Source: Rubrobacter tropicus (GTDB lineage: Bacteria; Actinomycetota; Rubrobacteria; Rubrobacterales; Rubrobacteraceae). Taken from it: a stretch of DNA of 64,000 nt. The position numbers and the translations under genes are program-made. The stretch covers positions 434,001 through 498,000 of the forward strand of contig NZ_CP045119.1 of NCBI RefSeq assembly GCF_011492945.1. The letters run 5' to 3'. The stretch's first letter is position 1, and every line of letters starts with the position of its first letter. A model generated the notes under the pieces. It searched no databases, was not told where the DNA came from, and saw only the letters and a list, made by a program, of their open reading frames with translations. Shown piece by piece: positions 15,300-23,716 of the stretch.

Positions 15300-16649
15300 A
15301 TCTTTACGACCGAACAACCGTCCGACAAGACGGAGAGGGAGCACGCCTACCCGGGCGACCTGGCGGCCTTCGTGCGGGAGCGGTGGGCAAGGTACCCGGA
15401 CGATACGGGGGACTCGGACGGCGGGGAGGGGGCGTTGCCGGAGGCGTCCGTGATGGAGGCTTTGCTTTCCACCTGTTACCAGGCGAGCCTCTTGCGCGAA
15501 GAAGAGCGGCCCGTGATCTTCCGCATGATCTTCGCCTCCCCCGAGGAGTTTCCGGAGGGCGATGGCCCGCCAGAAGGGCTGCACCGGCTTGAGTTCGACA
15601 AACCCCGCCCCTTCGACGAGCATGAGCTCAGGCGCCTCTCCCCGGCCGCCGACTTCGACCGGTCCCTGATCGGGGTCTCGCACGACGACGACGGGGACCT
15701 GAAGGTCTGGGGCGTCGTCCACTCCGGGCCGCGCTGGCTCAGGGGCGTGCAGGGCGGGCGGGAGCCTTCGGCGCCGCTGCCGCCCGTGCCGGTCGTCGAG
15801 GTAGAGGGCCCCGGGCGTCTGCAGGTGAGGAAAGGCTCCGTCTCCATCGCGGAGCTGGAGGCCGGCCGGCTCGGCGACTCGTACACCGACGTCTTCGCCA
15901 GCTGGTGGCTCCCCGAAATGTTCGCGCCCGTGCGGGCCGAGCTCGTGGAGCTCCACGAAGAGGCGCGTCGGGAGGCCGCCTCCGTCGAGGAGCCGTGGGC
16001 GCCGCTCGACCACGACCTCTCGCGCAAGGTGGCCCAGCAGATGTTCCGCAGGCTCGTCTCGACCGTGCGCGACGCGCGCCACGGGGGCACCATTATCATA
16101 GTCCCGCCGGAGAGGGCCGATGAGGTGCTCGCGGGCAGACGCGTCTCCCTCAAACACGCGTTCGTGGACGGCGAGCCCAGGCGGCGTTTTCGGACCCTGA
16201 TCGTGCGCATAATGAACCGCCTGGCCCAGTCCCACGGCAGGGGCGAGGAGGCGGCCTACCCGAGGGCGGTCGGGTGGGAGGAGTACGTCTGGAGCGAGGA
16301 CCGCGAGCTGGCCGAGCTCGACGAGGCGATCTTCGAGTTCGCCCACCTCGTCGCGGGCCTCGCCGCCGTCGACGGCGCCGTCGTGATGACCCGCCGCTTC
16401 GAGCTCCTGGGCTTCGGGGGTGAGATATCCGGCGAACTGGAGCCCGTCCAGACCGTCCGAAACGCCCTCGACCTCGAAGGCGAGAGCACCATAGAGGAAG
16501 GCACGCAAGGGGTCGGCACCCGGCACCGCTCCGCCTACCGCCTGGCGGGGTCTCTCCCGGACGTCCTGCTGGTCGTGATCTCCCAGGACGGCGACGCCCG
16601 CTTCGTCAGGGATAAAGACGGCGCGGTGACGTGCTGGGATCAGGCGTAG
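15300..16649 (+). CDS. DACNV-type DAC-like sensor domain protein, with non-standard start
   Basis: This protein of about 425-449 residues matches the DACNV family, a DAC-like sensor domain with a long N-terminal region. The C-terminal third holds VDGAVVMTRRFELLGFGGEI and GTRHRSAYRLAG, the DGA and RHR motifs of DAC domains, followed by VLLVVISQDGDARFV. The conserved N-terminal stretch (HAYPGDLAAFVRERW, then YQASLLREEERPVIFRM) begins upstream of the first standard start, GTG 15372. In that frame there is no ATG, GTG or TTG back to the stop at 15255, but ATC 15300 has a GGAGG six bases before it. I therefore propose ATC 15300; GTG 15372 is the fallback. Whether it makes or binds c-di-AMP is unknown. 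Confidence 0.75.
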   Translation: MFTTEQPSDKTEREHAYPGDLAAFVRERWARYPDDTGDSDGGEGALPEASVMEALLSTCYQASLLREEERPVIFRMIFASPEEFPEGDGPPEGLHRLEFDKPRPFDEHELRRLSPAADFDRSLIGVSHDDDGDLKVWGVVHSGPRWLRGVQGGREPSAPLPPVPVVEVEGPGRLQVRKGSVSIAELEAGRLGDSYTDVFASWWLPEMFAPVRAELVELHEEARREAASVEEPWAPLDHDLSRKVAQQMFRRLVSTVRDARHGGTIIIVPPERADEVLAGRRVSLKHAFVDGEPRRRFRTLIVRIMNRLAQSHGRGEEAAYPRAVGWEEYVWSEDRELAELDEAIFEFAHLVAGLAAVDGAVVMTRRFELLGFGGEISGELEPVQTVRNALDLEGESTIEEGTQGVGTRHRSAYRLAGSLPDVLLVVISQDGDARFVRDKDGAVTCWDQA

Positions 16650-16677
16650 GGGGCGGTTCGGGAACCGCCCCCTACGC
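16644..16677. terminator. Bidirectional hairpin between convergent genes
   Basis: Perfect 16-bp arms (GCGTAGGGGGCGGTTC / GAACCGCCCCCTACGC) meet with only two bases between them. They include the stop region of the DACNV gene and face the stop of the MFS gene. No T-tract follows, so it may be a rho-independent stop in GC-rich style or a transcript-end stabiliser. Confidence 0.7.
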
Positions 16678-16684
16678 TCGGAGA

Positions 16685-17860
16685 TCAATACTCGCGGGGT
16701 TCTGGTCCACGTACTCGCCGTTTGGGACGGATGAACGCCGTAGCGACGGAGAGCGCGGCCATAAAGGCAAAGGCAGGCCTGAGGCCGGATTCTCCCACCG
16801 TCGCGCCCACGAGGGCGGGGCCGACGACGCCCCCGCCTCCGAAAAAGAGCAGGGCGGCGCTGAAGCCGGACGAAGGCCGCTCGCGAAATGCGGCCGAACT
16901 CCACAAAGACAGCAGCGCGCTCATGAACATCGTGCCGGCCCCAAAGAGAACCGCCGAGGCCATCACGGCCGGAAGCAGAGCCGGCGCCAGGCCGAGAAGC
17001 CCGGCCGCGATGCCTACGCAGACGAGCGTCACGCAGAGCGTACGCCGCAGCCCGAAACGGGCCACCGTGTCCCCGGTGAGAAGTCCGGCGAACCCCGAGG
17101 TCCCGAGGGTCGCATAGAGTAGCGGTCCCGTTACCGCAGGGGGGCCGGTCGCGCCGGAGACCGCGTCCACGGCGAAGGACCAGTACACCGCGTTGACCAC
17201 CCCGAAGCAGAACGCCACGACAAACAGCGGCGCGGACGCCGGGCGCCAAAACCACCGCAATCCCGGCCGATCCACCGCCCGCCCGTTTCCCGGGAACCCG
17301 GTGCCCCGCGGAAGGAGCGCGGCGTTGGACACCGCGGCGGCCAGGGCGCCCGCGGCGAAACCGAACCAGGCGGTGCGCCACGGGAGCCCGTGGGTCGTCG
17401 CCGCCAGAGCGGCCAGCCCGGCGACCGCAACTCCCAACGTCGTGCCCGTGCTTATGACCGAGAGTACCCTGTCCCCCGAAGCGGCCGGCACCGTCCGTCC
17501 CACGGTGTCGTTGTACGGTGCCCATGACCAGCCCGCAGCAGTTCCGGCGATGACGACGCCCGCAGCCAGAACCGTCACGCTATGGGAGAACGCCACCAGG
17601 GCCATCCCCACGCCGGCCGAGAGGAGCCCGATCGTCACCGGCAGACGCGGGCCGTTCCTGGCGGCGAGCAGACCAACGGCGAGCAACGCAGCCAGATAAC
17701 CCACGTAGAGCCCACTCGCTATGAACCCGAGCATCTGCGTGGACAGCCCGAACTCTTCTCGTATCTCCGGCAGGAATAGACCGTAACCGTTGCGGGCCGG
17801 ACCGAAGGTTACAGCCGTGGCGACGAACCCGGCGAAGCCCAACCGCCTCGATGCGCCCAC
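16685..17860 (-). CDS. MFS transporter
   Basis: This is a 391-residue major facilitator with twelve predicted membrane segments (NGYGLFLPEIREEFGLST in the first loop; APYNDTVGRTVP in the fifth helix region; FGLRRTLCVTLVCVG in the second half). The frame extends further upstream, but that part runs antisense through the hydrolase gene. GTG 17860 is chosen because it follows the hydrolase stop by two bases. It forms an operon with the hydrolase, so it probably moves that enzyme's substrate or product. Confidence 0.87.
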   Translation of the reverse strand: MGASRRLGFAGFVATAVTFGPARNGYGLFLPEIREEFGLSTQMLGFIASGLYVGYLAALLAVGLLAARNGPRLPVTIGLLSAGVGMALVAFSHSVTVLAAGVVIAGTAAGWSWAPYNDTVGRTVPAASGDRVLSVISTGTTLGVAVAGLAALAATTHGLPWRTAWFGFAAGALAAAVSNAALLPRGTGFPGNGRAVDRPGLRWFWRPASAPLFVVAFCFGVVNAVYWSFAVDAVSGATGPPAVTGPLLYATLGTSGFAGLLTGDTVARFGLRRTLCVTLVCVGIAAGLLGLAPALLPAVMASAVLFGAGTMFMSALLSLWSSAAFRERPSSGFSAALLFFGGGGVVGPALVGATVGESGLRPAFAFMAALSVATAFIRPKRRVRGPEPREY

Positions 17861-17862
17861 CG

Positions 17863-18708
17863 CTACGGGTTCGCGCCGGGCGGGATCTCCGCGAAGAACC
17901 CTGCCAAGATCTCCGCCACCCTCCCGGGCGCGTCCTCCATCACGAAGTGCCCTGCACCAGCGACGAACCGCAGTTCGGCACCGGGTATCTTCCTTACCAG
18001 GGCCTCGGCCTGCGAAGGATGGAGCCACGCGTCCTCCCCGCCCCACACCACCAGCACGGGCGCCCGAACATCTCCCAACAGCCGCTCGACTTCCGCGGTG
18101 TCCCGCTCTATGAGCGCCTCGTCCTTTCTCAGGTACGCCGCCTGACCCTCCGGCCCGCGCCACTGCGAAAGGTAGGCCTCTGATACTTCCCTGTCCATCT
18201 TACGGCTCGTGGTCCCTTCCAGGCGGGCGGCGACGTATGCTTCGAAGACTTCTGTCGGCATCGTCCGGTAGGCGCCCAGATGCTCCCTGACGTGTCTCAG
18301 CGCAGGCGTTCCCCACGGCGTCAGGACCACCGCGTCGAGGAGCGAGATCTTCCTGAAAGAAGTTCCTTCGAGAAGGTGGGCCCGCAAAACGATCCCACCA
18401 CCTATGTCGTGCCCCGCTACCGCCGGCTCCTTCAAACCCCACCGCTCGACGAGCCCGGCCAGCACCCTTCCCTGCGCGGCTATGGAGATGTCCTGACCCT
18501 CGTGCCTCTCGGACTTCCCGAAGCCCGGCAGGTCGTAAACGTAGACCGCGTGACGCTCCGCCAACCGCGAAACCACGCCCCGCCAGATGTGCGAACGGCT
18601 CGGAGTCCCGTGCACCAGGACCACCGGCGAGCCCTCCCCGAAGACCCCGTAGGCCACCTCGCCGACATCCGTCCGTACCCGATTCTCAAGCCTCAAGCCA
18701 CCCTCCAC
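17863..18708 (-). CDS. Alpha/beta hydrolase with Asp nucleophile (dehalogenase/epoxide hydrolase group)
   Basis: This is a 281-residue alpha/beta hydrolase. The oxyanion motif HGTPS, the nucleophile elbow GHDIGGG (Asp101 in this numbering) and the C-terminal GAGHFVMED histidine are visible. An Asp rather than Ser nucleophile places it with haloalkane or fluoroacetate dehalogenases and epoxide hydrolases. The frame is open from TTG 18744, but that start lies inside the inverted repeat. GTG 18708 has GGGAGG seven bases upstream and is preferred. It is cotranscribed with the MFS gene and divergent from the CGNR regulator. Confidence 0.85.
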   Translation of the reverse strand: MEGGLRLENRVRTDVGEVAYGVFGEGSPVVLVHGTPSRSHIWRGVVSRLAERHAVYVYDLPGFGKSERHEGQDISIAAQGRVLAGLVERWGLKEPAVAGHDIGGGIVLRAHLLEGTSFRKISLLDAVVLTPWGTPALRHVREHLGAYRTMPTEVFEAYVAARLEGTTSRKMDREVSEAYLSQWRGPEGQAAYLRKDEALIERDTAEVERLLGDVRAPVLVVWGGEDAWLHPSQAEALVRKIPGAELRFVAGAGHFVMEDAPGRVAEILAGFFAEIPPGANP

Positions 18709-18728
18709 TACCGTTCCTCCCGATTCCG

Positions 18729-18767
18729 TATTAGTTACTGTCAAATACTTTATGGTAGTAACTAATA
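18729..18767. promoter_or_regulatory. Inverted repeat, candidate operator for the CGNR regulator
   Basis: The arms TATTAGTTACT and AGTAACTAATA are perfect 11-bp inverted repeats 17 bp apart, in the region shared by the hydrolase-MFS operon and the divergent CGNR gene. It is AT-rich against GC-rich surroundings, as expected of an operator/promoter. Confidence 0.65.
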
Positions 18768-18800
18768 CCGGTCAATAGTTTTAGAAGGTAAAATCTCGGT

Positions 18801-19388
18801 ATGGAGAGAAAACGTCAAGAAGGTCGGGACCTCGATGGCCTGAGGTTGAAGCCTGCGCCGGGACCGTTGGCGCTGGTACAGGGTTTCGTAAACACAAGGA
18901 ACGTTATGCACGACTACGACTTGTTGGAGGGTACTCGGGAGGCGGCCGCCTGGCTGTCCGAGCGGGATCTATTGGATAAGGGCGTCCCGTTAGAAAAAGA
19001 GGAACTGGCCCGGCTGTTGGTACTTCGGGAGGGGTTGCGGGAACTGCTCCTGGCCCACAACGGGGGGAGCGCGGAGAGAAGCGTCGAGATCCTGAACGAG
19101 TTGGCGGAAGACGCGCTCCTGTGTCTACGCTTCGACGAGGAAGGCAAGCCCGACCTGTTGCCGGCGGGCTCGGGTACCGCGGCTGGCGGGGTGACGGCCC
19201 GTCTGCTCGTCGCGGCGGTGCGCGCGTCGTCGGAGGGAACCTGGCGGCGGCTCAAGGTCTGTCGCAACGAGGACTGTTTGTGGGCCTTCTACGACGGCTC
19301 CAGGAACCGCTCGGGCAGCTGGTGCACGATGGATGTGTGCGGTTCCAGGGCCAAGATGCGTGCCTACCGGCAGCGCAGGTCCTCCTAG
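18801..19388 (+). CDS. CGNR zinc-finger / ABATE-domain regulator
   Basis: This is a 195-residue protein with an N-terminal ABATE (stress-response ligand-binding) domain and a C-terminal zinc finger. The finger reads CRNEDCLWAFYDGSRNRSGSWC...CGSRAKMRAYRQRR, so the name motif CGNR is CGSR here; the four cysteines are kept. Such proteins are transcriptional regulators. ATG 18801 lies about 35 bp from the perfect inverted repeat shared with the divergent hydrolase operon, which it probably controls. Confidence 0.88.
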   Translation: MERKRQEGRDLDGLRLKPAPGPLALVQGFVNTRNVMHDYDLLEGTREAAAWLSERDLLDKGVPLEKEELARLLVLREGLRELLLAHNGGSAERSVEILNELAEDALLCLRFDEEGKPDLLPAGSGTAAGGVTARLLVAAVRASSEGTWRRLKVCRNEDCLWAFYDGSRNRSGSWCTMDVCGSRAKMRAYRQRRSS

Positions 19389-19420
19389 CCGATACGGAGA
19401 TCCTACTATCGGCGTTGGCT

Positions 19421-20254
19421 TTACAGGTGGTTACGCCACGAGTGATCCGGGGCGTACCCGAGCAAGTCTCGGGCCTTGTCTATCGAGAGGAGCGTGTCGA
19501 AGTTTCCGGTTCCGTCTTTCAGGGGAACGCCGGGGAAGACCTCGGCCATCAACTCCGCGTTGGGCCGGTTCATTACCGTATCGGCCGCCGCGATGATGAA
19601 CGCCTCCGCGCCGGTGACGTCGGCCTCGAGGCCCACGCGGCAGCTCTGGGCAACGTCGCGGGCGTCCACGTAGCCCCACAGGTTCCACTTGCGGAGCATC
19701 GGGTCGTCCCAGAAGCCGGGGAACCTCGCGTAGTCGTGGGGCTCCATGATGTTCGAGAACCGCAGGCCCACGAACGGGATGCCGCCCGTCCGGTTGAGCT
19801 GGCGGGCCATCTCTTCGGAGAGGACCTTCGAGAGAGCGTAGCTGGACTCCGGGTAGAGTGGGTGTTCCTCGTCTATGGGCGCGTAAAAAGGCTTCTCGCG
19901 GTCGAACGGGAGTCCCAGGGTGGTCTCGCTGGAGGCCCAGACCACCCTTTCGAGCCCGAGAGAGACCGCGGCCGAGAAGACGTTGTGGGTGCTCACGGTG
20001 TTATTGCGGAACGTCTCGCCCTCGGGGCGGCGTCCGGGGGCCGGGATCGCGCCCAGGTGGACCACCGCATCCGCGCCGGTCAAAACCTCGAACGTTTGTC
20101 CGAGGTCCGTGAGGTCCACTTCGAGGGAGGGGCAGAGGTCTTCTTTCGGGGGAAGCAGGTCAACGTTTAGGACCTCGTAGCCGTTCTGGAGGAGGTCCCG
20201 GATCACCGCCCGCCCCGCCTTGCCGCTCCCGCCCGTTACCACGACGTTTTTCAC
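19421..20254 (-). CDS. NAD-dependent epimerase/dehydratase family (uronate dehydrogenase-like)
   Basis: This is a 277-residue extended SDR. The NAD fold TGGSGKAGRAVIRDLL, the acidic VDL after strand 2, a Ser at SSETT and YALSK (Tyr-x-x-x-Lys) are all present. The closest-looking group is the NAD epimerase/uronate dehydrogenase family; in a uronate operon, oxidation of galacturonate or glucuronate to the aldarate lactone is plausible but not proven. It starts at GTG 20254 and is the last gene of the 15-gene run. Confidence 0.82.
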   Translation of the reverse strand: MKNVVVTGGSGKAGRAVIRDLLQNGYEVLNVDLLPPKEDLCPSLEVDLTDLGQTFEVLTGADAVVHLGAIPAPGRRPEGETFRNNTVSTHNVFSAAVSLGLERVVWASSETTLGLPFDREKPFYAPIDEEHPLYPESSYALSKVLSEEMARQLNRTGGIPFVGLRFSNIMEPHDYARFPGFWDDPMLRKWNLWGYVDARDVAQSCRVGLEADVTGAEAFIIAAADTVMNRPNAELMAEVFPGVPLKDGTGNFDTLLSIDKARDLLGYAPDHSWRNHL

Positions 20255-20311
20255 GTTCTACGTTCTCCTTCGTCTTGGACCGTATCCACGTCTCGCAAAG
20301 AGCTCCGGGCG

Positions 20312-21148
20312 CTACACCCCAGAGAAGGCGCCGAAGCCCCCGTCAACGGGTACGACCACGCCGGTCACGAACCTGGCGGCCGGGGAGCACAGGAAGATCA
20401 GGGCCCCCACCAACTCGTCCGGCTCCCCGAATCGTCCGGCCGGCGTGTGGTCCACGATCTGCCGTCCCCTTTCGGTGAGGCCGCCGCTCTCGTCGACGAG
20501 CATCGCCCGGTTCTGTTCCCCGAGGAAGAAGCCTGGGGCCAGGGCGTTGACCCGCAGGCCGGCGCCGTACTTGCGCGCCAGCTCCACCGCCGTCCAGCGG
20601 GTAAAGCTCTCGACCGCCGCCTTGGCCGCCGAGTAGCCGACGACGTTGGTGAGGGGTCTCTGCGCCGCCATCGAGGAGACGTTGACGATGGAGCCTCCGG
20701 GGTCGGTACCCTGCGCCATCGCCTCGCCGAAGACCTGGACCGGCAGCACGGTCCCGATCAGGTTGAGGTCAAAGACGCGTCGCAAAGCCTCCTCGGGCAG
20801 ATCGAAAACCTCCATGCCGCCGGAGACCGTGGCCTCGGGAACGTTGCCGCCGGCGGCGTTCACGAGGATGTCCGGCCCGCCCCAGCGCCCGACGAGCGCG
20901 TCGCGGGCCGCCTCCAACTGCCCGCGGTCGAGGACGTCGGCGGGCAGCGCCATCGCCTCCCCGCCCGCCGCCTCTATCTCCGCGACGACCCTGGCGGCCC
21001 GTTCCTCGCGCCGTCCCAGCACGCCGACCTTCGCGCCGGCGCGGGCGAGGCCGCGGGCCATCTCGCCGCCTAAAGTACCCGTGGCGCCGGTGACGGCCGC
21101 CACCCTGCCGGAGAGGTCGAAAAGCCCGCCAAGGAACGCCTCCGTCAT
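20312..21148 (-). CDS. SDR oxidoreductase, probable D-fructuronate (mannonate) reductase
   Basis: This is a 278-residue classical SDR with TGATGTLGGEMARGLA, NAAGG, the catalytic Ser in VNVSSMAA and YSAAKAAVE. The long insert GGMEVFDLPEEALRRVFDLNL is typical of the SDR form of D-mannonate oxidoreductase, which interconverts D-fructuronate and D-mannonate. Its ATG overlaps the uxaC stop by four bases. It is the step expected after UxaC on glucuronate or after UxaE on tagaturonate. Confidence 0.8.
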   Translation of the reverse strand: MTEAFLGGLFDLSGRVAAVTGATGTLGGEMARGLARAGAKVGVLGRREERAARVVAEIEAAGGEAMALPADVLDRGQLEAARDALVGRWGGPDILVNAAGGNVPEATVSGGMEVFDLPEEALRRVFDLNLIGTVLPVQVFGEAMAQGTDPGGSIVNVSSMAAQRPLTNVVGYSAAKAAVESFTRWTAVELARKYGAGLRVNALAPGFFLGEQNRAMLVDESGGLTERGRQIVDHTPAGRFGEPDELVGALIFLCSPAARFVTGVVVPVDGGFGAFSGV

Positions 21149-22611
21149 CGGGTGCTCCTCACTGGCTCCCCTTCGAGGTTGTAGGCGCGCCTGGCGAGGC
21201 CGTAGGCGAAGTCGTGGGCCATCTCCCCGGCGTCCTCCTCGTCTATGACGCCGGTGATGAGTTTTTCGGCCAGCCAGTCGCACGTCACGCGGCGCCAGAC
21301 GTCGTGGCGGGAAGGGATGGAGGCGAAGGCTCGGGTGTCGTCGTTGAAGCCCGCGGTGTTCTGTAGGCCGGCCGTCTCGATCACGGCGTCGAGGTAACGG
21401 CGCATCCCGAGCGGGCTGTCGTAGAACCACCACGGCGCCCCAAGCAGCATCGCCGGGTAGTGCCCGGCCAGGGGCGCCAGCTCCCGCGCGTAGGCGCCCT
21501 CGTCGAGGGTGAAGACGACCAGCCGGAAGCGCGGGTTGGAGCCGAAGTCGTTGAGCAACTCCCCGAGGCCCCGCGTCCAGTCCGCCCTGACGGGGATGTC
21601 CGCGCCCGAGTCGGGCCCGAAGCGTTGGTGGACGTCCTCGTCGTGGTCGCGAAAGCTGCCGATGTGCATCTGCATCACGAGCCCGTCCTCGGTGCTCATG
21701 CGCGCCATCTCGTGGAGCATGTGCGCCGTGAAGCTCCCGGCGTCTTCTTCCGTGGCCTCGCCGCGCAGGGCCCGCGCGAAGATCTCCTCCGCCTCGTTTT
21801 TGGGAAGACGCCTCACGAGCGGGTAGAGGGCGCTGTGGTCCGTGGCGAGCGCCCCCATCTCTTTGAAGAAAGCCCTTCGGTCCTCCAACGCCCGCGCGAA
21901 CGAGCCGTAGTCAGTTACTCCCACGCCCGAGGTCTCGGAGAGCCTCTCGATGTTGTCCATCCAGTCCGGGTGGGCGAGGTCCGTGACGCCGTCGGGGCGG
22001 AAGGTCGGGCGCACGGTATCGCCCCAGCCCTCTTCGCGCAGGGAGCGGTGGTGCTCCAGGGCGTCGCCCGCGGCGTCGGTCGTGCAGAGCGTCTCGACCC
22101 CGAAGCGCCGGAAGAGGGCGCGCGGGGAGAACTCGGGCCTGGAAAGCTTCTCTTCCAGTTCGTCGTATAGCCTCCGGGCGTTCCCGGCCGAGGGTTTCTC
22201 TGTCATGCCGAAGACGTTCGCGAGTTCGTCGCGGAGCCAGAGGCCCGTGGGGGTGGCGCGGAAGAGGTGGAAGTTCTCGCAGAAGCGCTGCCAGACACGT
22301 CGGTGGTCCGTCTCTACCGGCGTCCCGTCCCTGGTCGGCACGCCGAGCCCCTCCATCGGGACGCCGCGGCTGTAGAGCATGCGGTAGACGTAGTGGTCGG
22401 GGATGATGAAGAGGTCGGCCGGGGTGCCTAAAGTCGCGTCGGGGTCGGAGAGGAGTGCCGGCGGGACATGGCCGTGCGGGCAGACGAGCGGCAGGTCTTT
22501 TACCTCTGCGTAGAGTTCCCTGGCCGCGGAGCGCCGGGACGGCTCCGGGTCGAAGAGACGGTCGGGTGAGGGGGCGTGGACCGGACCTGCGGTCTCGCGC
22601 GCGGCGCCCAC
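21145..22611 (-). CDS. uxaC: Glucuronate/galacturonate isomerase
   Basis: This 488-residue enzyme converts D-glucuronate to D-fructuronate and D-galacturonate to D-tagaturonate. Family landmarks are CPHGHVPP near the N-terminus (metal-binding His), DHYVYRMLYSRGV, the GVETLCTTDAAGD block, MQMHIGSFRDHDEDVHQRFGPD and GFNDDTRAF near the end. The frame is open further upstream, but that part is antisense to the Gfo gene. GTG 22611 is chosen because it overlaps the Gfo stop by one base (TAGTG). It is a central enzyme of the operon. Confidence 0.93.
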   Translation of the reverse strand: MGAARETAGPVHAPSPDRLFDPEPSRRSAARELYAEVKDLPLVCPHGHVPPALLSDPDATLGTPADLFIIPDHYVYRMLYSRGVPMEGLGVPTRDGTPVETDHRRVWQRFCENFHLFRATPTGLWLRDELANVFGMTEKPSAGNARRLYDELEEKLSRPEFSPRALFRRFGVETLCTTDAAGDALEHHRSLREEGWGDTVRPTFRPDGVTDLAHPDWMDNIERLSETSGVGVTDYGSFARALEDRRAFFKEMGALATDHSALYPLVRRLPKNEAEEIFARALRGEATEEDAGSFTAHMLHEMARMSTEDGLVMQMHIGSFRDHDEDVHQRFGPDSGADIPVRADWTRGLGELLNDFGSNPRFRLVVFTLDEGAYARELAPLAGHYPAMLLGAPWWFYDSPLGMRRYLDAVIETAGLQNTAGFNDDTRAFASIPSRHDVWRRVTCDWLAEKLITGVIDEEDAGEMAHDFAYGLARRAYNLEGEPVRSTR

Positions 22612-23660
22612 TATGCTTCCTTCCTGGCGTCGAGCGCGGGGTCGAGGGAGACCCGTTCCCCTTCGCTGGCGGCGCGGTAGATGCCGAGTATGATCTCGAC
22701 GGCCTTGCGGGCCTCTTCGCCTGGTATGGGCGGCTCCGTGCCTTCGCGCAGCGCCGAGAAGATCGCGCGCAGTTGCCGCTCGTGGGCGGCCCCGAAGGGT
22801 TCTTCCGGCGCGTCGGGGAAGGCGGCCAGCTCCCCGGCGGAGAGGACCTCCTCCTCGCGGGCAGGACGCCAGTCGGTCAGCCGGGACCTCTCGAAAGTGG
22901 CGCCCCCTTCTGTGCCCCGGATCTCCACCTTCAGCGGGTAATCCGCGTGGGTCGAGGTGGTGCCCTGGATCGCGCCCAGCGCCCCGCTCGTGAAGCGCAG
23001 GGCCGCAGATGCTACGTCCTCGGTCTCTATGTCGTGGGTGAGCGTGTCGGCGTAGGCGCAGAGGCTCTCCACGGGACCGAGGAGCCACTGCAGGAGGTCG
23101 ACGGCGTGGACGCTCTGGTTCATCAGGGCCCCGCCGCCGTCGAGGTCCCACGTGCCCCGCCAGCCGCCCTTCTCGTCGTAGTACGCCTGGTTGCGATGCC
23201 AGTGCACGAGGGCGTTGCCAAGGACGGGACGCCCGAAGAGCCCCGCGTCGAGGGCCCGTTTCAGGCGCAGGGCCTCGCGGTTGAAGCGGTACTGGAAGAT
23301 CACCGACAGCGTCACCCCGGCCTCGCGGGTGGCCCAGATCATGCGGTCCAACCCTTCGAGCGTTACCGCCATGGGCTTCTCCGTGATGACGTGCTTTCCC
23401 GCTTCGGCCGCGGCCACGGCGGCATCGGGGTGCATCCCGGAAGGCGTACACAGCACCACCACGTCCACGTCGTCTCTGCCGAGCAGGGCCCCCGCGTCGG
23501 CGTGCCACCCGGCCCCGTTCTCCCCGGCGAGCGTCCGCCCCGCCTCCTCCCGCGGCTCGGCGACCGCCACCAGGCGGGCCTCCTCTATCTCGCCTATTGC
23601 CCTGGCGTGTACCGCCCCTATGGTCCCCGCCCCGACGATGCCTACCCCAAACTCCGCCAC
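22611..23660 (-). CDS. Gfo/Idh/MocA family oxidoreductase
   Basis: This is a 349-residue NAD(P)-dependent sugar dehydrogenase-like protein. It has GVGIVGAGTIGAVHARAI, the EKPMAV motif whose Lys is catalytic in the family, and GGGALMNQSVHAVDLLQWLLG. Substrate is likely a sugar or inositol-like compound. It is coupled to uxaC by a one-base overlap and lies 56 bp after the TIM-barrel gene. Confidence 0.88.
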   Translation of the reverse strand: MAEFGVGIVGAGTIGAVHARAIGEIEEARLVAVAEPREEAGRTLAGENGAGWHADAGALLGRDDVDVVVLCTPSGMHPDAAVAAAEAGKHVITEKPMAVTLEGLDRMIWATREAGVTLSVIFQYRFNREALRLKRALDAGLFGRPVLGNALVHWHRNQAYYDEKGGWRGTWDLDGGGALMNQSVHAVDLLQWLLGPVESLCAYADTLTHDIETEDVASAALRFTSGALGAIQGTTSTHADYPLKVEIRGTEGGATFERSRLTDWRPAREEEVLSAGELAAFPDAPEEPFGAAHERQLRAIFSALREGTEPPIPGEEARKAVEIILGIYRAASEGERVSLDPALDARKEA

Positions 23661-23716
23661 GCTTCTCCTCTCCGTCTATCGGTCGGTCTACGCTCCCGCG
23701 TCCGCCACCGGCCAGC

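Noticed and set aside
15222-17525. Very long minus-strand open frame (over 750 codons) opposite the DACNV gene
   Set aside because: It runs antisense to a recognisable gene, has low-complexity Arg/Gly/Pro-rich composition and no domain; a by-product of high GC in the third codon position.
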